A DNA stretch of 64,000 nucleotides from Pseudomonadota bacterium. Lineage in GTDB: Bacteria > Desulfobacterota > Syntrophorhabdia > Syntrophorhabdales > Syntrophorhabdaceae. Each line of letters begins with the position of its first letter. The stretch's first letter is position 1. The stretch covers positions 61,223-125,222 of the forward strand of contig JAPLKA010000043.1 of NCBI GenBank assembly GCA_026388315.1. Reading direction: 5' to 3'. This document shows, one piece after another, positions 44,219 through 53,087 of this stretch. Under the pieces are notes generated by a model that was given only the letters and a program-made list of their open reading frames with translations, searched no databases and was not told where the DNA came from. The position numbers and the translations under genes were made by a program.

Positions 44219-45649
44219 TTAATTGGGACTATAAACAAAAAGTCTACCCCTTTCATCGTCTTGGTAATAACTTATATCTGGCAAAAGCTTTAAACCGGTT
44301 CCAAAATATTTATTAAAAATAATTCTAAAAGTATTTGCAGATGTCATTGAATCGTAGAAAATACTTTCTCTCTCATCTGGCAGATAGGCAGCATTTAAAA
44401 TACTTGTTCGCATCTTCATCTGCTTCTCTTTATCTTTGATTAAAAAGTTAGGTCCATGGTCACCTTGAATTATTATGATTGGTCTTTTTTTTGAAGTTGA
44501 TAAAATATTATCAATTATTTTTTCCACCCGCGTATTTGTATATATAAGCTGGTTTATATAGAGCTTTTGCACATTTGACTGAAAAAAGGGTGGCGTGTTT
44601 CCATTTTTATCAAACATTGCTGGAAAATGGGGAATCAGAATGTGCCCATAGACAAAAACAGGTTTTTCAACATTTATGGGCTTTTCTAATGAATCTAAGG
44701 TTGAAAGCACGTAGTCTTTTAGCAATAGTCCAGCAATATAGTTTCTTAAAAATGGGGTGCCTAAAACGGTCATGAATAATAAGCTACTGCTAAATTCGAT
44801 ACTGTAATATCTGCTGTTAAAATTAGATAAATCTACATACTGATAACCCAATGATTTTAAATAAGTTATCACCTGACTGTTTTTTATTCTTTTAAAAAAG
44901 ATTGTGCCTTTTTTGAATTTAAAAACATCACTCTGTATTTTTTCCATAGGCAAATAATCCATATTAAGTGTCGCAGCCATTGACAAATGAGTAAAGTTGT
45001 AATTGCTTCGGTTTTTCGTAGTAATTAAGAAGCCCTTTTTCTCCAAATAGGTGATAAAATCTTCATTATCAAAACCCGTTACATCTTTTATATCCTCCTT
45101 GTTAGCATATGAATCAAGTATGATATAGTAAATATTTGGTAAATTATAATTATTGGGGAGACTTTTAAAATCTGAAATGTTTTTTTGGGGATTTTCTGAC
45201 AAATCACCCCATGCAATGTACAAAACATTTATAAAATTTACACAAATAGAGAACAAGATAATCAAACCTGCTAAATTAAGAACACTGGAAACCTTTTTAA
45301 AATTTATATGTGCTTTAATGAGAAAAAACAATATAGCGGCAAACAACAAAAGATATAGAATTATTAAATATCTAAAACGTAGTAAGATAAAATCGATTCT
45401 CTCAAAAAATTCACATAATGGACCAAATGAAAAAACCAGCAAAATTGTAACAGAAAAAAAGACGGCTGTTTTATACTTGTTATGAAAGATTCTGTTAAAA
45501 AAAATAAGAAAAATGATGGTTATGCCTGTCAGGACAATCAACGGTTTTATAATAACCGTTGAAGGATACTCATGAAAATTAAGGCTATATAAATGAAATA
45601 ATGGTAACAGCGCAAAGATGAAAGGATGTAAGATGATGTTTTTTTTCAT
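44219..45649 (-). CDS. Membrane sulfatase-like protein, paralogue 1
   Basis: A 476-aa protein with about five N-terminal membrane helices (to about residue 155) and an extracytoplasmic alkaline-phosphatase-superfamily domain. Tyr-Ile-Ile-Leu-Asp-Ser-Tyr near 181 supplies the first metal Asp, Ala-Thr-Leu-Asn-Met-Asp-Tyr-Leu-Pro near 233 contains a Thr at the likely nucleophile site, and Gln-Gly-Asp-His-Gly near 400 supplies metal Asp/His. The layout is like LtaS or phosphoethanolamine transferases, so a phospho-substituent transferase or hydrolase acting on surface glycans is plausible. Paralogous over its whole length to 53088-54533. Confidence 0.78.
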   Translation of the reverse strand: MKKNIILHPFIFALLPLFHLYSLNFHEYPSTVIIKPLIVLTGITIIFLIFFNRIFHNKYKTAVFFSVTILLVFSFGPLCEFFERIDFILLRFRYLIILYLLLFAAILFFLIKAHINFKKVSSVLNLAGLIILFSICVNFINVLYIAWGDLSENPQKNISDFKSLPNNYNLPNIYYIILDSYANKEDIKDVTGFDNEDFITYLEKKGFLITTKNRSNYNFTHLSMAATLNMDYLPMEKIQSDVFKFKKGTIFFKRIKNSQVITYLKSLGYQYVDLSNFNSRYYSIEFSSSLLFMTVLGTPFLRNYIAGLLLKDYVLSTLDSLEKPINVEKPVFVYGHILIPHFPAMFDKNGNTPPFFQSNVQKLYINQLIYTNTRVEKIIDNILSTSKKRPIIIIQGDHGPNFLIKDKEKQMKMRTSILNAAYLPDERESIFYDSMTSANTFRIIFNKYFGTGLKLLPDISYYQDDERGRLFVYSPN

Positions 45650-45683
45650 TCTGGAGTATCTTATGCTCTATAAAGTATACGAT

Positions 45684-46679
45684 TCAGCTGTTTAACATCT
45701 TTCGTTTTGTTTTGAAATGATCACAGCGAAAACATGGAATCCTTAGCATCTCTTCATTGTATGGGATATCCTGCCCTTTAGCAAAGAGAGATCGAGAGAA
45801 CCTATAATATTTATTATTCCAAATTTCATCAAGGTTTTGTTCAAAAATATTACCGTAAGGAATCTCCCTTCTCACGCAGCAAGGGTAGACATTACCGTCA
45901 GTCGATATCAACATTGCAAAATAAAGCCAAAAGCATACGTCATTGCTTGGAGTCTGATATTGGTTATATACCGTGTTATGAAAATCAAGTCTATACGTTA
46001 TCTGGTCTACCTTGCATTCTTCCAGGAATTGCTTAATCAAAGGAAGTTCGTCTTTTACATGTTCAAAAAGTACGACCTGGACATCCACAAAAGGCCATTT
46101 AGGCTTATTTTCTCGTTTATATTGCATAACATTTCTTATTCCCTTTTTAACCGTTTCAACATCACCGCCTACTCTATATTTTATATAATTTTCCTGAGTA
46201 AAGCCATCCAGGCAAGGTTCCAAAACTGCCAAACCGCTCTTAAACAAAGTTTCAACATCTTCCCGTTTAAATAGAGTAAAATTTGTGCTGATGAGTGTAC
46301 TTATTCTGTTTTCACTGGCATATTTGCACATTTCAAAAATGCCTTTATTTAACAAAGGTTCGCCATTGTTATACAATGAGATTCTTAATGCAAATTTATT
46401 TATTTTATCGACAGTTCTCTTAAATTCGGCTACCTCCATTTTAGGCTTCTCAGGTGCTGGAAGATTAGGAGTAGGACATCTCGTGCAGCGTAGATTGCAA
46501 ACTGTGCATGGATCGATTCTAAAAACAAACGGTCTTGAAACGCAGCTCGTTCTGTTTAACAGTTTCTCTGTAAAAGCAGCTAAAATGTTAATAATTTTTT
46601 TTAAAGTTAAGAATGGGATTAAACTTCGATAATGTCTTTTAATGAATAAATTTAAGTTGTTATATTTTGATAATAACAT
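45684..46679 (-). CDS. Radical SAM/SPASM-domain protein
   Basis: A 331-aa radical SAM enzyme. The [4Fe-4S]-SAM motif is Cys-Asn-Leu-Arg-Cys-Thr-Arg-Cys near residues 60-67 (Cys-x3-Cys-x2-Cys), and Asn-Gly-Glu-Pro-Leu near 110 is the SAM-binding GGE-like motif. The C-terminal SPASM-type cluster has Gly-Asn-Val-Tyr-Pro-Cys-Cys near 264 and a final Cys-Phe-Arg-Cys-Asp-His. Similar enzymes act in polysaccharide clusters and in peptide modification; the substrate is not evident. Confidence 0.88.
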   Translation of the reverse strand: MLLSKYNNLNLFIKRHYRSLIPFLTLKKIINILAAFTEKLLNRTSCVSRPFVFRIDPCTVCNLRCTRCPTPNLPAPEKPKMEVAEFKRTVDKINKFALRISLYNNGEPLLNKGIFEMCKYASENRISTLISTNFTLFKREDVETLFKSGLAVLEPCLDGFTQENYIKYRVGGDVETVKKGIRNVMQYKRENKPKWPFVDVQVVLFEHVKDELPLIKQFLEECKVDQITYRLDFHNTVYNQYQTPSNDVCFWLYFAMLISTDGNVYPCCVRREIPYGNIFEQNLDEIWNNKYYRFSRSLFAKGQDIPYNEEMLRIPCFRCDHFKTKRKMLNS

Positions 46680-46727
46680 GGTTTTCCAATATATTTGCAG
46701 ACAGCATAACCCTCAAACATTTAAATA

Positions 46728-46910
46728 TCAATGATATTCATATACCCGAAACAACCCGTCATATTGATTGTTTTCCTTTCCGCCACAATATTTAAACTCA
46801 AAAAGATTGCCATACTCGGGAATGGTTGTCGCAGGAGTTCCAAAAACAGTGTAAGGGTTTGACGAATCTCCTGAAGAAAAAAAATAAACACCCTCAAGAG
46901 ATTCAACCAC
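46728..46910 (-). pseudogene. C-terminal fragment of an unidentified protein
   Basis: About 60 codons (from GTG, read back to a TGA inside the previous gene) encode a segment with a natural-looking composition: Gly-Val-Tyr-Phe-Phe-Ser-Ser-Gly-Asp near the start and Arg-Val-Tyr-Glu-Tyr-His at the end. It begins almost on the stop codon of the SGNH-type gene, with no ribosome-binding site. It looks like the tail of a gene cut when the acylation pair arrived. Parent family not recognised; an overlapping frame at 46721-46912 is less protein-like. Confidence 0.4.
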
Positions 46911-46912
46911 AT

Positions 46913-48238
46913 CTATCGCTCACTGCACTGCGAGACAGTCCTGCTTCCATAATCCAGGGATGCAGAGGGGGGAAATCGTTTTTTTAAATATTCCAGCAGA
47001 AACTGAGTGAAGCGCACTTGCATCTCGGGACTCACGTGGGTCAGATCCATGTAGTCTTCGGCATTCTGCCGGGGCATCTCTTCCGCACAGACAACTTCCA
47101 CATGGGGATAACGATCCGGCAGGGATGATAGAAAAGTAAGCATATCTTTTCGTAAAGATGGTTCCATATGCCGGGCAAGGGCAGGATTGACCTGGCCGCA
47201 TAACAAAAAAACCTTTTGTTGACGACGACCGCACTCCTCCAGGAATAGTAATAGGGCACGCTTCTGAAAAGCTGAAGCATGCCCATCTTTGTAGCCCTTT
47301 GCCACTCTTGTAGCCCGGTCCTCCAAATCTTGTTCAAGTTCAGCATTAAATTTATTCTGTTGCAAATTCACGATGAAATCGCCCAATATCCGGCGGGCAA
47401 AGACGTCCCGGTACCTAAAAAGCGGCAGCATATAACCGGCGGCGCCGACAACAAGATCCTGAAGATTTATTGCTTTAAATCCATCAAGGGCTGCCAAATC
47501 AAATAATAAGGCAGGTGTAAAAAAGATTGAACTGGTAGTGCTGTAATCACCTTCGTAAAAATAAGTTTCGCTTAAATAACAAACAATCGTACCGTAACCT
47601 GAATATTTCGATATGTACCGGAAAGTTAGAAGCAGGTCAAAGGCTTTACTCCCGAAAAAGGTTAATTCCGTGCTCCAGACGGAAGGAGACAATTCCCTGT
47701 TGATCAAATCTTCATTGATTTGGGCATTGGTCTGACTGGAGCCCATAAGTATGATTTTGCTGGGTGATTTGTTCTCCCTGAGGAGACAATTTTTAAATTG
47801 AAATTGCGAAATATTCTGCCAACCGCCTGTCCACATTAATCCCCAAAAAAGAGCCGTCTGTGCCGCAACCACCAGCCAAAGATTAACGGCCGCGAATAGA
47901 CCCGCGGCATAAATGATCCATTGCGATTCATGCCGCCAGCCAAAACGTCGCCATAACACTTTGAGGGCAATTAAAAACATCGGTATGCAAAGGAAAGTAA
48001 ACATGAGAATGATGGCTTCTTTAAAACGATAGTAAATAAATATTTTTGAATCCATTATTTTTCCCTTGAGGGCCTTCATAATCATGTTTCCGGCATAAAG
48101 ATTAACGAATGTTGCTATCTGCTCACCTAAAAAGAAGAAAGCTATCCATGCCACTGTTAAAAAGGCCGCAGCGGTTAAGATTATGAGCCTCCATATTCTT
48201 TTTTTATTGATATTCAAGGTTGATTTTAGTATCGTCAA
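46913..48238 (-). CDS. SGNH/DltD-like membrane protein partner of MBOAT
   Basis: A 441-aa protein with three N-terminal membrane helices (to about residue 130) and an extracytoplasmic SGNH-hydrolase-like domain. The nucleophile region is Leu-Met-Gly-Ser-Ser-Gln-Thr-Asn-Ala near 164, and the late Asp-x-x-His is Asp-Leu-Thr-His near 405. It starts within the MBOAT stop (4-bp overlap). MBOAT plus SGNH pairs, as in alginate or D-alanyl transfer, pass acyl groups across the membrane to a surface polymer. Target polymer unknown. Confidence 0.75.
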   Translation of the reverse strand: MTILKSTLNINKKRIWRLIILTAAAFLTVAWIAFFFLGEQIATFVNLYAGNMIMKALKGKIMDSKIFIYYRFKEAIILMFTFLCIPMFLIALKVLWRRFGWRHESQWIIYAAGLFAAVNLWLVVAAQTALFWGLMWTGGWQNISQFQFKNCLLRENKSPSKIILMGSSQTNAQINEDLINRELSPSVWSTELTFFGSKAFDLLLTFRYISKYSGYGTIVCYLSETYFYEGDYSTTSSIFFTPALLFDLAALDGFKAINLQDLVVGAAGYMLPLFRYRDVFARRILGDFIVNLQQNKFNAELEQDLEDRATRVAKGYKDGHASAFQKRALLLFLEECGRRQQKVFLLCGQVNPALARHMEPSLRKDMLTFLSSLPDRYPHVEVVCAEEMPRQNAEDYMDLTHVSPEMQVRFTQFLLEYLKKRFPPSASLDYGSRTVSQCSER

Positions 48239-49716
48239 AATTGAAAATAAATAAATTGAGCGCCCTCAAAGATACCGAAGGCGGCTATGAGTACAAGCGC
48301 AGACACAAAAGCACAGATTTGCATCTGAAAAGACCAGGTCGAAAAATGGTTCATTTCTTCGTTTTTTGATTGCAGAAACAACGATAAGCATCCTAACAAC
48401 ATGACCGGCTGAAGGATAGAAAAAAATCCTTTCACATCAGGGAAATTAAAAAGAACTATCACAAAAGATTTTATGAAAGTATGGAAATCTACATGAGCCG
48501 GCAGTGAGCCGGCTCTAAACAAAAGCCAGCCTATACAGATAACGTGAAAAAATATAAAACATTTGCAGATGTACTTCATTCTCAGCATTGCATCTGCCGC
48601 CGGTGTATTAATCCGGGAAATATCGCTTATTATAGGTTCATTGCTTTTTGTATGCCGCAGGGTCATCCAAAATCGATGCAGACAGAGAAGCAGCCCGTGA
48701 TATATTCCCCACATAATATAAGCCGCACCGGCACCATGCCATAACCCACCCAAGATCATAGTTGACATTAAATTTAGATAGGTCCTTAAACTTCCCAGAC
48801 GATTACCCCCCAACACAACATAGAGATAATCTCGGAACCATGTGGAGAGACTGATATGCCAATTTCGCCAGAAAGCTGATGGGTTGGTGATCAGGTATGG
48901 CGCTTTGAAGTTCATCGCCAAGTCGAACCCCATTACCTTGCCTAAACCGCGGGCAATATCCGTGTAGCCAGAAAAATCGCCGTATATCTGAAAGGCAAAA
49001 GCGTAGAGGACAAGCCATGCGCGTGAATCAACCATAAGTGAAAATGAATTGGGGTCCGCCATGAATCCCCAATTAACAAGTCCCGCCATACGATCAGCAA
49101 TCACCATTTTTTTTACATAACCAAGAATAATCAGCCATAGACCATCAAGAATACCTTTATTGCTGATGATACGTGGTTTCACAATCTGGGGCAGCATCGC
49201 TTTTGCCCGGATAATAGGACCGGCAACAAGCTGAGGGAAAAAGGCGACAAACAATAAGTAATCCGAGAGATTCCTCGTCGCCCGCATTTCGCCCCGGTAA
49301 ACGTCTATCGTGTAACTCATGGACTGAAAAGTATAAAACGAAATCCCGACCGGCAATATGATGTGCATGATTGGGAATGTCGGCTGCAAACCAAAGAATA
49401 TAAGAATTTTCTCCAATCCTTGAGCAAAGAAATTGAAATACTTGAAAAAGGCCAGCAAACCCAGGTTCACCACCATACTGGCAACAAGAAGCATTCTCTT
49501 TCGATTGCGTCTGGTCTCATTTTCAATCCATAAGCCGCACCCATAATCGAATATGCTGGAAAACCAAAGCAAGGAGAGAAATCTCCAGTCCCACCAGCCG
49601 TAAAAGACATAACTCGCGAAAATAAGAAACAGGTTTTGCTTGTCGTGATTCAGGCGATAGTAAACGGAGAAAACAACCGTTACGAAAATCAGGAAAACAA
49701 GTGAGTTAAAAACCAT
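48235..49716 (-). CDS. MBOAT-family O-acyltransferase (AlgI-like)
   Basis: A 493-aa polytopic membrane acyltransferase. AlgI-type motifs are Phe-Pro-Gln-Leu-Val-Ala-Gly-Pro-Ile near 155, Phe-Ser-Gly-Tyr-Thr-Asp-Ile-Ala-Arg-Gly near 242, Phe-Trp-Arg-Asn-Trp-His-Ile-Ser-Leu-Ser near 275, and the catalytic-His block Gly-Leu-Trp-His-Gly-Ala near 313. It moves an acyl group from a cytoplasmic donor across the membrane. The gene pair looks more GC-rich than the AT-rich neighbours and is flanked by a transposase relic and a gene fragment, suggesting transfer. Confidence 0.92.
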   Translation of the reverse strand: MVFNSLVFLIFVTVVFSVYYRLNHDKQNLFLIFASYVFYGWWDWRFLSLLWFSSIFDYGCGLWIENETRRNRKRMLLVASMVVNLGLLAFFKYFNFFAQGLEKILIFFGLQPTFPIMHIILPVGISFYTFQSMSYTIDVYRGEMRATRNLSDYLLFVAFFPQLVAGPIIRAKAMLPQIVKPRIISNKGILDGLWLIILGYVKKMVIADRMAGLVNWGFMADPNSFSLMVDSRAWLVLYAFAFQIYGDFSGYTDIARGLGKVMGFDLAMNFKAPYLITNPSAFWRNWHISLSTWFRDYLYVVLGGNRLGSLRTYLNLMSTMILGGLWHGAGAAYIMWGIYHGLLLCLHRFWMTLRHTKSNEPIISDISRINTPAADAMLRMKYICKCFIFFHVICIGWLLFRAGSLPAHVDFHTFIKSFVIVLFNFPDVKGFFSILQPVMLLGCLSLFLQSKNEEMNHFSTWSFQMQICAFVSALVLIAAFGIFEGAQFIYFQF

Positions 49717-49733
49717 ATAGTACCATGTAACAC

Positions 49734-50051
49734 TTACAAAATCGGATAAAGACGTTTCAATATGATCCGAGCGTCCGGTGTCGTGAATTGCCAGACAATT
49801 TTCTTCGCGCTGTTATTTCGGTCTCTTTCCCGTGCAGTCACTTCAGTCTGCATGGTTGCCATGTCGGGAAACCGGCGATCAAAGCGCTGTCCTTTCAGAA
49901 CGCTGAGTTCGCTCTCCGCCATATTCAACCAGCTACCGCGTTTTGATGTGTAATGGATATCAAGTCGCTGGCTTCCTTGGGTTCGAATGTTTCGTATAGA
50001 GTGAGGAATATTAGGGTGTTCAGTGACCGCTACATGTCGTTTGCCGGCCAA
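49734..50051 (-). pseudogene. IS630-family transposase remnant
   Basis: 105 codons match the C-terminal part of IS630-type DDE transposases: Leu-Ala-Gly-Lys-Arg-His-Val, Tyr-Thr-Ser-Lys-Arg-Gly-Ser-Trp-Leu-Asn-Met-Ala-Glu, and the final Phe-Thr-Thr-x-Asp-Ala-Arg-Ile. The stretch between the first two blocks, which normally carries the Asp-Asn-Leu-Asn-Thr-His catalytic region, is deleted, and a stop lies just upstream. Not functional. Left behind next to the MBOAT gene. Confidence 0.8.
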
Positions 50052-50161
50052 AGGTATAATTTAGCGATACGTCAATGATCTCTACGTTTTCAACCGGAAG
50101 ATCACTGGGGGGAAAAAGGATAGATACACAGGCAGCAGCCCTCCAACCAATAATATGATCC

Positions 50162-50944
50162 TCAGCGCCTGAAATAGAATCCTGGCCGTGTTTTTACGTC
50201 TAAGCAGGCAATTGTATCGACTGATGCATCGATAAAGCTATATCCCAGTTCCGCCAAATACTTTAAACATTTCTCTTGATCATCTATTGAAAGAATGGCG
50301 TGCTCAAAGTGAATAATGGGCGGCTTCATCAGGTGAAAGGGGAATGCCTTGAGGATTTGAAAGTCATAGCCCGTTGCATCAACAACGAGTAGGTCGATCT
50401 TATTAATGTGATGTTTTGCAAGCAATGTTTCGGGCATCAATGCAGACAAAGAAGACTCATGGACTAATGATTCAATATCGTGGGGAAGCGTGGTCCCTTT
50501 CTCTGCCTGCTGAGTCGCGACGAGAATGGACAAAAGTACTTCACGCTTCAAACTGCCCGCCTGATAAAAATTGTAGGGCAGTCCCGGCAAATCCTCCGGA
50601 ACGCTATAAAACGTTGCCGTTCCGTCGTATGTGGTGATCAATGAGTTTTCAAATATAAGCTGATCTTCGCCAGAGTAGTTCTTGACTAAACGTTTGAACA
50701 TTATCGGTTGAGGCTCTACGAGCAAACCGCGTAAGTGATATTTTTTGACGAGATGAACGATCGGATCATCCGTAAAACCGTCATTGGCGCCAATCTGGAG
50801 AAAAAAGAAGTCTGGATGCCCATTCAAATAGTCCCGCAGGATAAAGTCCAGCACATCTGTAACGGGGAATTTCATAGGAGTGTGAATCTTTGATATTCTG
50901 TAGCCGAAGGTGTTGAATAATTTCTGTAAGATTCTTCTGACCAT
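50162..50944 (-). CDS. FkbM-family methyltransferase
   Basis: A 260-aa SAM-dependent methyltransferase. SAM motif Phe-Leu-Gln-Ile-Gly-Ala-Asn-Asp-Gly near residues 48-56, Leu-Val-Glu-Pro-Gln near 75, and the FkbM block Asp-Leu-Leu-Val-Val-Asp-Ala-Thr-Gly-Tyr-Asp near 183-193. FkbM enzymes O-methylate sugars in polysaccharides and other natural products. AGGAGG lies 9-10 nt before the ATG. Same strand as the polysaccharide genes. Confidence 0.87.
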   Translation of the reverse strand: MVRRILQKLFNTFGYRISKIHTPMKFPVTDVLDFILRDYLNGHPDFFFLQIGANDGFTDDPIVHLVKKYHLRGLLVEPQPIMFKRLVKNYSGEDQLIFENSLITTYDGTATFYSVPEDLPGLPYNFYQAGSLKREVLLSILVATQQAEKGTTLPHDIESLVHESSLSALMPETLLAKHHINKIDLLVVDATGYDFQILKAFPFHLMKPPIIHFEHAILSIDDQEKCLKYLAELGYSFIDASVDTIACLDVKTRPGFYFRR

Positions 50945-51186
50945 CCCGAGCCGCCTCCTTGCTTATTATATAATTGACTGACAGGAATTTACTTTTTTCC
51001 GCATACGATACGAATAACACAAGGAAAATAAACTATCAATACAAATGCACCGATTTTATGGTTAAAAACCCGAGGCCTAACGGGTGCCTTTTGGGACCTG
51101 CAATGTTCAAACCTGATGTATAAATACGCAATATATAAAGTTTCTAATAGCAGCCTTATTTTATTCTACACAATATTATTAAACTT

Positions 51187-51912
51187 TTAGGAGATTATAC
51201 TTCTCTTCTTTCCTATTGCTATATAGCCGAGTTTTATAATTGATTCTCGTCCAAACTCATATTTCGCAAATGGATATAAAATTTGAGCCGTCGGAAACAA
51301 TATAAACTGATAAAGAAATATGCGTAATTTAAATGGAAGAAAATGAAATTTTATATGAACAAATCTCATAACTCTTTCTGCAAAGAGAGAGTGCAATAAT
51401 CCAATCATTCCTACAGTTGGAATAATTTTCAAAATCTGAATATTGTATTTCTCAAATAAAAATGATAAACCAAATTTTGTAAAACGATAATAATCGTTAG
51501 GCTCATAATGTAAGTTCCAAAAAAAAGGTGCCGAAATTATTAATTTCCCATTAACTTTCAAAACACGAACTATTTCATAAACAAAACAATCAATCTCCTT
51601 AACATGTTCTAACGTATCTGTGCAAATAACTGTATCAAATGATTCATCCTTAAAAGGAATAGTAGTTCCATCGAAAATTAAATCATATTTTTTATTGCTA
51701 ATTTCTAATCTGGCATCGCCACTAAATTCCTCAATTTCTATTCCAATATAATTATTAAAAAAAAGACATGACTCGTATGGTTTACCACCACAGCCAACAT
51801 CAAGTATGTTTCCTAAGTTTATCTCTTTAAATTCTCTACGAAAACAATTTCTAAGTAATTTATGAATAATATAAAAAGGTGAATATAATAATAAATCCAA
51901 ATCAAAGTTCAT
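51187..51912 (-). CDS. Class I SAM-dependent methyltransferase
   Basis: A 241-aa methyltransferase of the UbiE/Methyltransf_11 type. Motif I is Ile-Leu-Asp-Val-Gly-Cys-Gly-Gly near residues 36-43, Val-Ile-Cys-Thr-Asp-Thr-Leu-Glu-His near 90, and motif III Asn-Gly-Lys-Leu-Ile-Ile-Ser-Ala-Pro near 114. The C-terminal region is hydrophobic and may touch the membrane. Probably modifies a lipid or glycan intermediate of the surrounding cluster. AT-rich. Confidence 0.85.
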   Translation of the reverse strand: MNFDLDLLLYSPFYIIHKLLRNCFRREFKEINLGNILDVGCGGKPYESCLFFNNYIGIEIEEFSGDARLEISNKKYDLIFDGTTIPFKDESFDTVICTDTLEHVKEIDCFVYEIVRVLKVNGKLIISAPFFWNLHYEPNDYYRFTKFGLSFLFEKYNIQILKIIPTVGMIGLLHSLFAERVMRFVHIKFHFLPFKLRIFLYQFILFPTAQILYPFAKYEFGRESIIKLGYIAIGKKRSIIS

Positions 51913-52107
51913 AATTAATGCTTCTGCACCTCTTCGTTACAGCTCTGGCGGGGAGGGTGAGGTGTGTTATATGGTCTTCGAGAATATTGCATTCTACATT
52001 CACCCACGGGCAAGGTACGGCCTGATTTTTCTGTTTCATGGATTCAAATAATTCTGCCTTTGCTTCACGCATAACGCTTCACAGTCTTACCCGCTTTACG
52101 GGTTTTC

Positions 52108-53043
52108 TCAAACCTGTGGCGGCTTTTTCTTCTCCGGTGCAGGTTCCGGGGCAATTGGTATCCGCAGTTCCACTAAAGCACAGAAAACCCTCAGCTCATC
52201 AAGAAGCGTCACAAGGTCAGGTTTTGTGTATTTTGCGGCGCCCTTCTCAATAAATGACTCTATGGATCGTAAGCTGGCAACCTGCTTTGTCATGGATGGG
52301 AGCTTTATGACGCCTGGGTCCGGTTTGACCTTTTTGTATACTGTAAGCATGTTTTCAAGGGTTGCATTGGTTACGGGTTTCTTCATGGTGGCCTCAAAGA
52401 TCTGCGCACGGTCAGGACAATCCAGGTTGGCAGCAAAGAGATAACCTTGAGAAACAGGGAGATTTCCTGATTGGATTTCGGCTTGAATCTCAGGAGGAAG
52501 TTTCAGCAGCGATAGCCCGTTGAATAGCGTCTTTGTTGACTTTCCAGAGATTTGAAGAGCAGTCGCAACAGTTGCGACTAATTCGTCTGACACAAGTTCG
52601 GGTTTTCTATCGTATTTTATTAAGTCGCTCATAACCCCATCCACATCATACCCCTGTTCAGGATGCCTCGCCTGAACAAATGCGAGTATGCCCCTTGCCT
52701 GATCAATGGGGTTTAAGTCTTCCCTTTGGAGGTTCTCTGTCAACTGGTAAGCCAGAACCTCATCCTTCTGTGTAACCGCATTCATAACACGTACGGGTAT
52801 GGTTTCAAGTTTAAGTTCCACGGCAGCCCTGAAACGTCTCTCCCCGCAGAGGAGGAGGTACTTATCACCCTTCGGTATCACGATAATGGGTTCTAAGACG
52901 CCCCGTTCTTTAATGGACTCCATAAGGGCCTTAAAGGACTCACTCTCCGTATCGATCCCTGAGCGAATCTGTTCTTCCACAATAATGCTTTCCAGAGGCA
53001 GGTACAAAAATTCCGAACTTGCAACCTTTTTCTGTGCAGTCAT
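52108..53043 (-). CDS. ParB/RepB-like DNA-binding protein (orphan)
   Basis: A 311-aa protein with an N-terminal ParB/Srx domain: Ser-Ile-Lys-Glu-Arg-Gly-Val-Leu-Glu-Pro-Ile near 47, Cys-Gly-Glu-Arg-Arg-Phe-Arg-Ala-Ala near 66, and Glu-Asn-Leu-Gln-Arg-Glu-Asp-Leu-Asn-Pro near 102. A central HTH region and a Pro/Lys-rich tail follow. No parA is nearby and the setting is a polysaccharide cluster, so a role in chromosome partition is doubtful; it may be a transcription factor (Noc/KorB-like) or part of a mobile unit. GGAGG lies 7 nt before the ATG. A relic homologue lies at 1970-2218. Confidence 0.83.
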   Translation of the reverse strand: MTAQKKVASSEFLYLPLESIIVEEQIRSGIDTESESFKALMESIKERGVLEPIIVIPKGDKYLLLCGERRFRAAVELKLETIPVRVMNAVTQKDEVLAYQLTENLQREDLNPIDQARGILAFVQARHPEQGYDVDGVMSDLIKYDRKPELVSDELVATVATALQISGKSTKTLFNGLSLLKLPPEIQAEIQSGNLPVSQGYLFAANLDCPDRAQIFEATMKKPVTNATLENMLTVYKKVKPDPGVIKLPSMTKQVASLRSIESFIEKGAAKYTKPDLVTLLDELRVFCALVELRIPIAPEPAPEKKKPPQV

Positions 53044-53087
53044 TCTTTATCCTCCTTGCTCACCGCAAATTCCAAACTGTTTATGAT

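Noticed and set aside
52088..52102. ACCCG/CGGGT hairpin after the ParB-like gene as a terminator
   Set aside because: The T-run is on the wrong side for the minus-strand gene; no plus-strand gene ends there.
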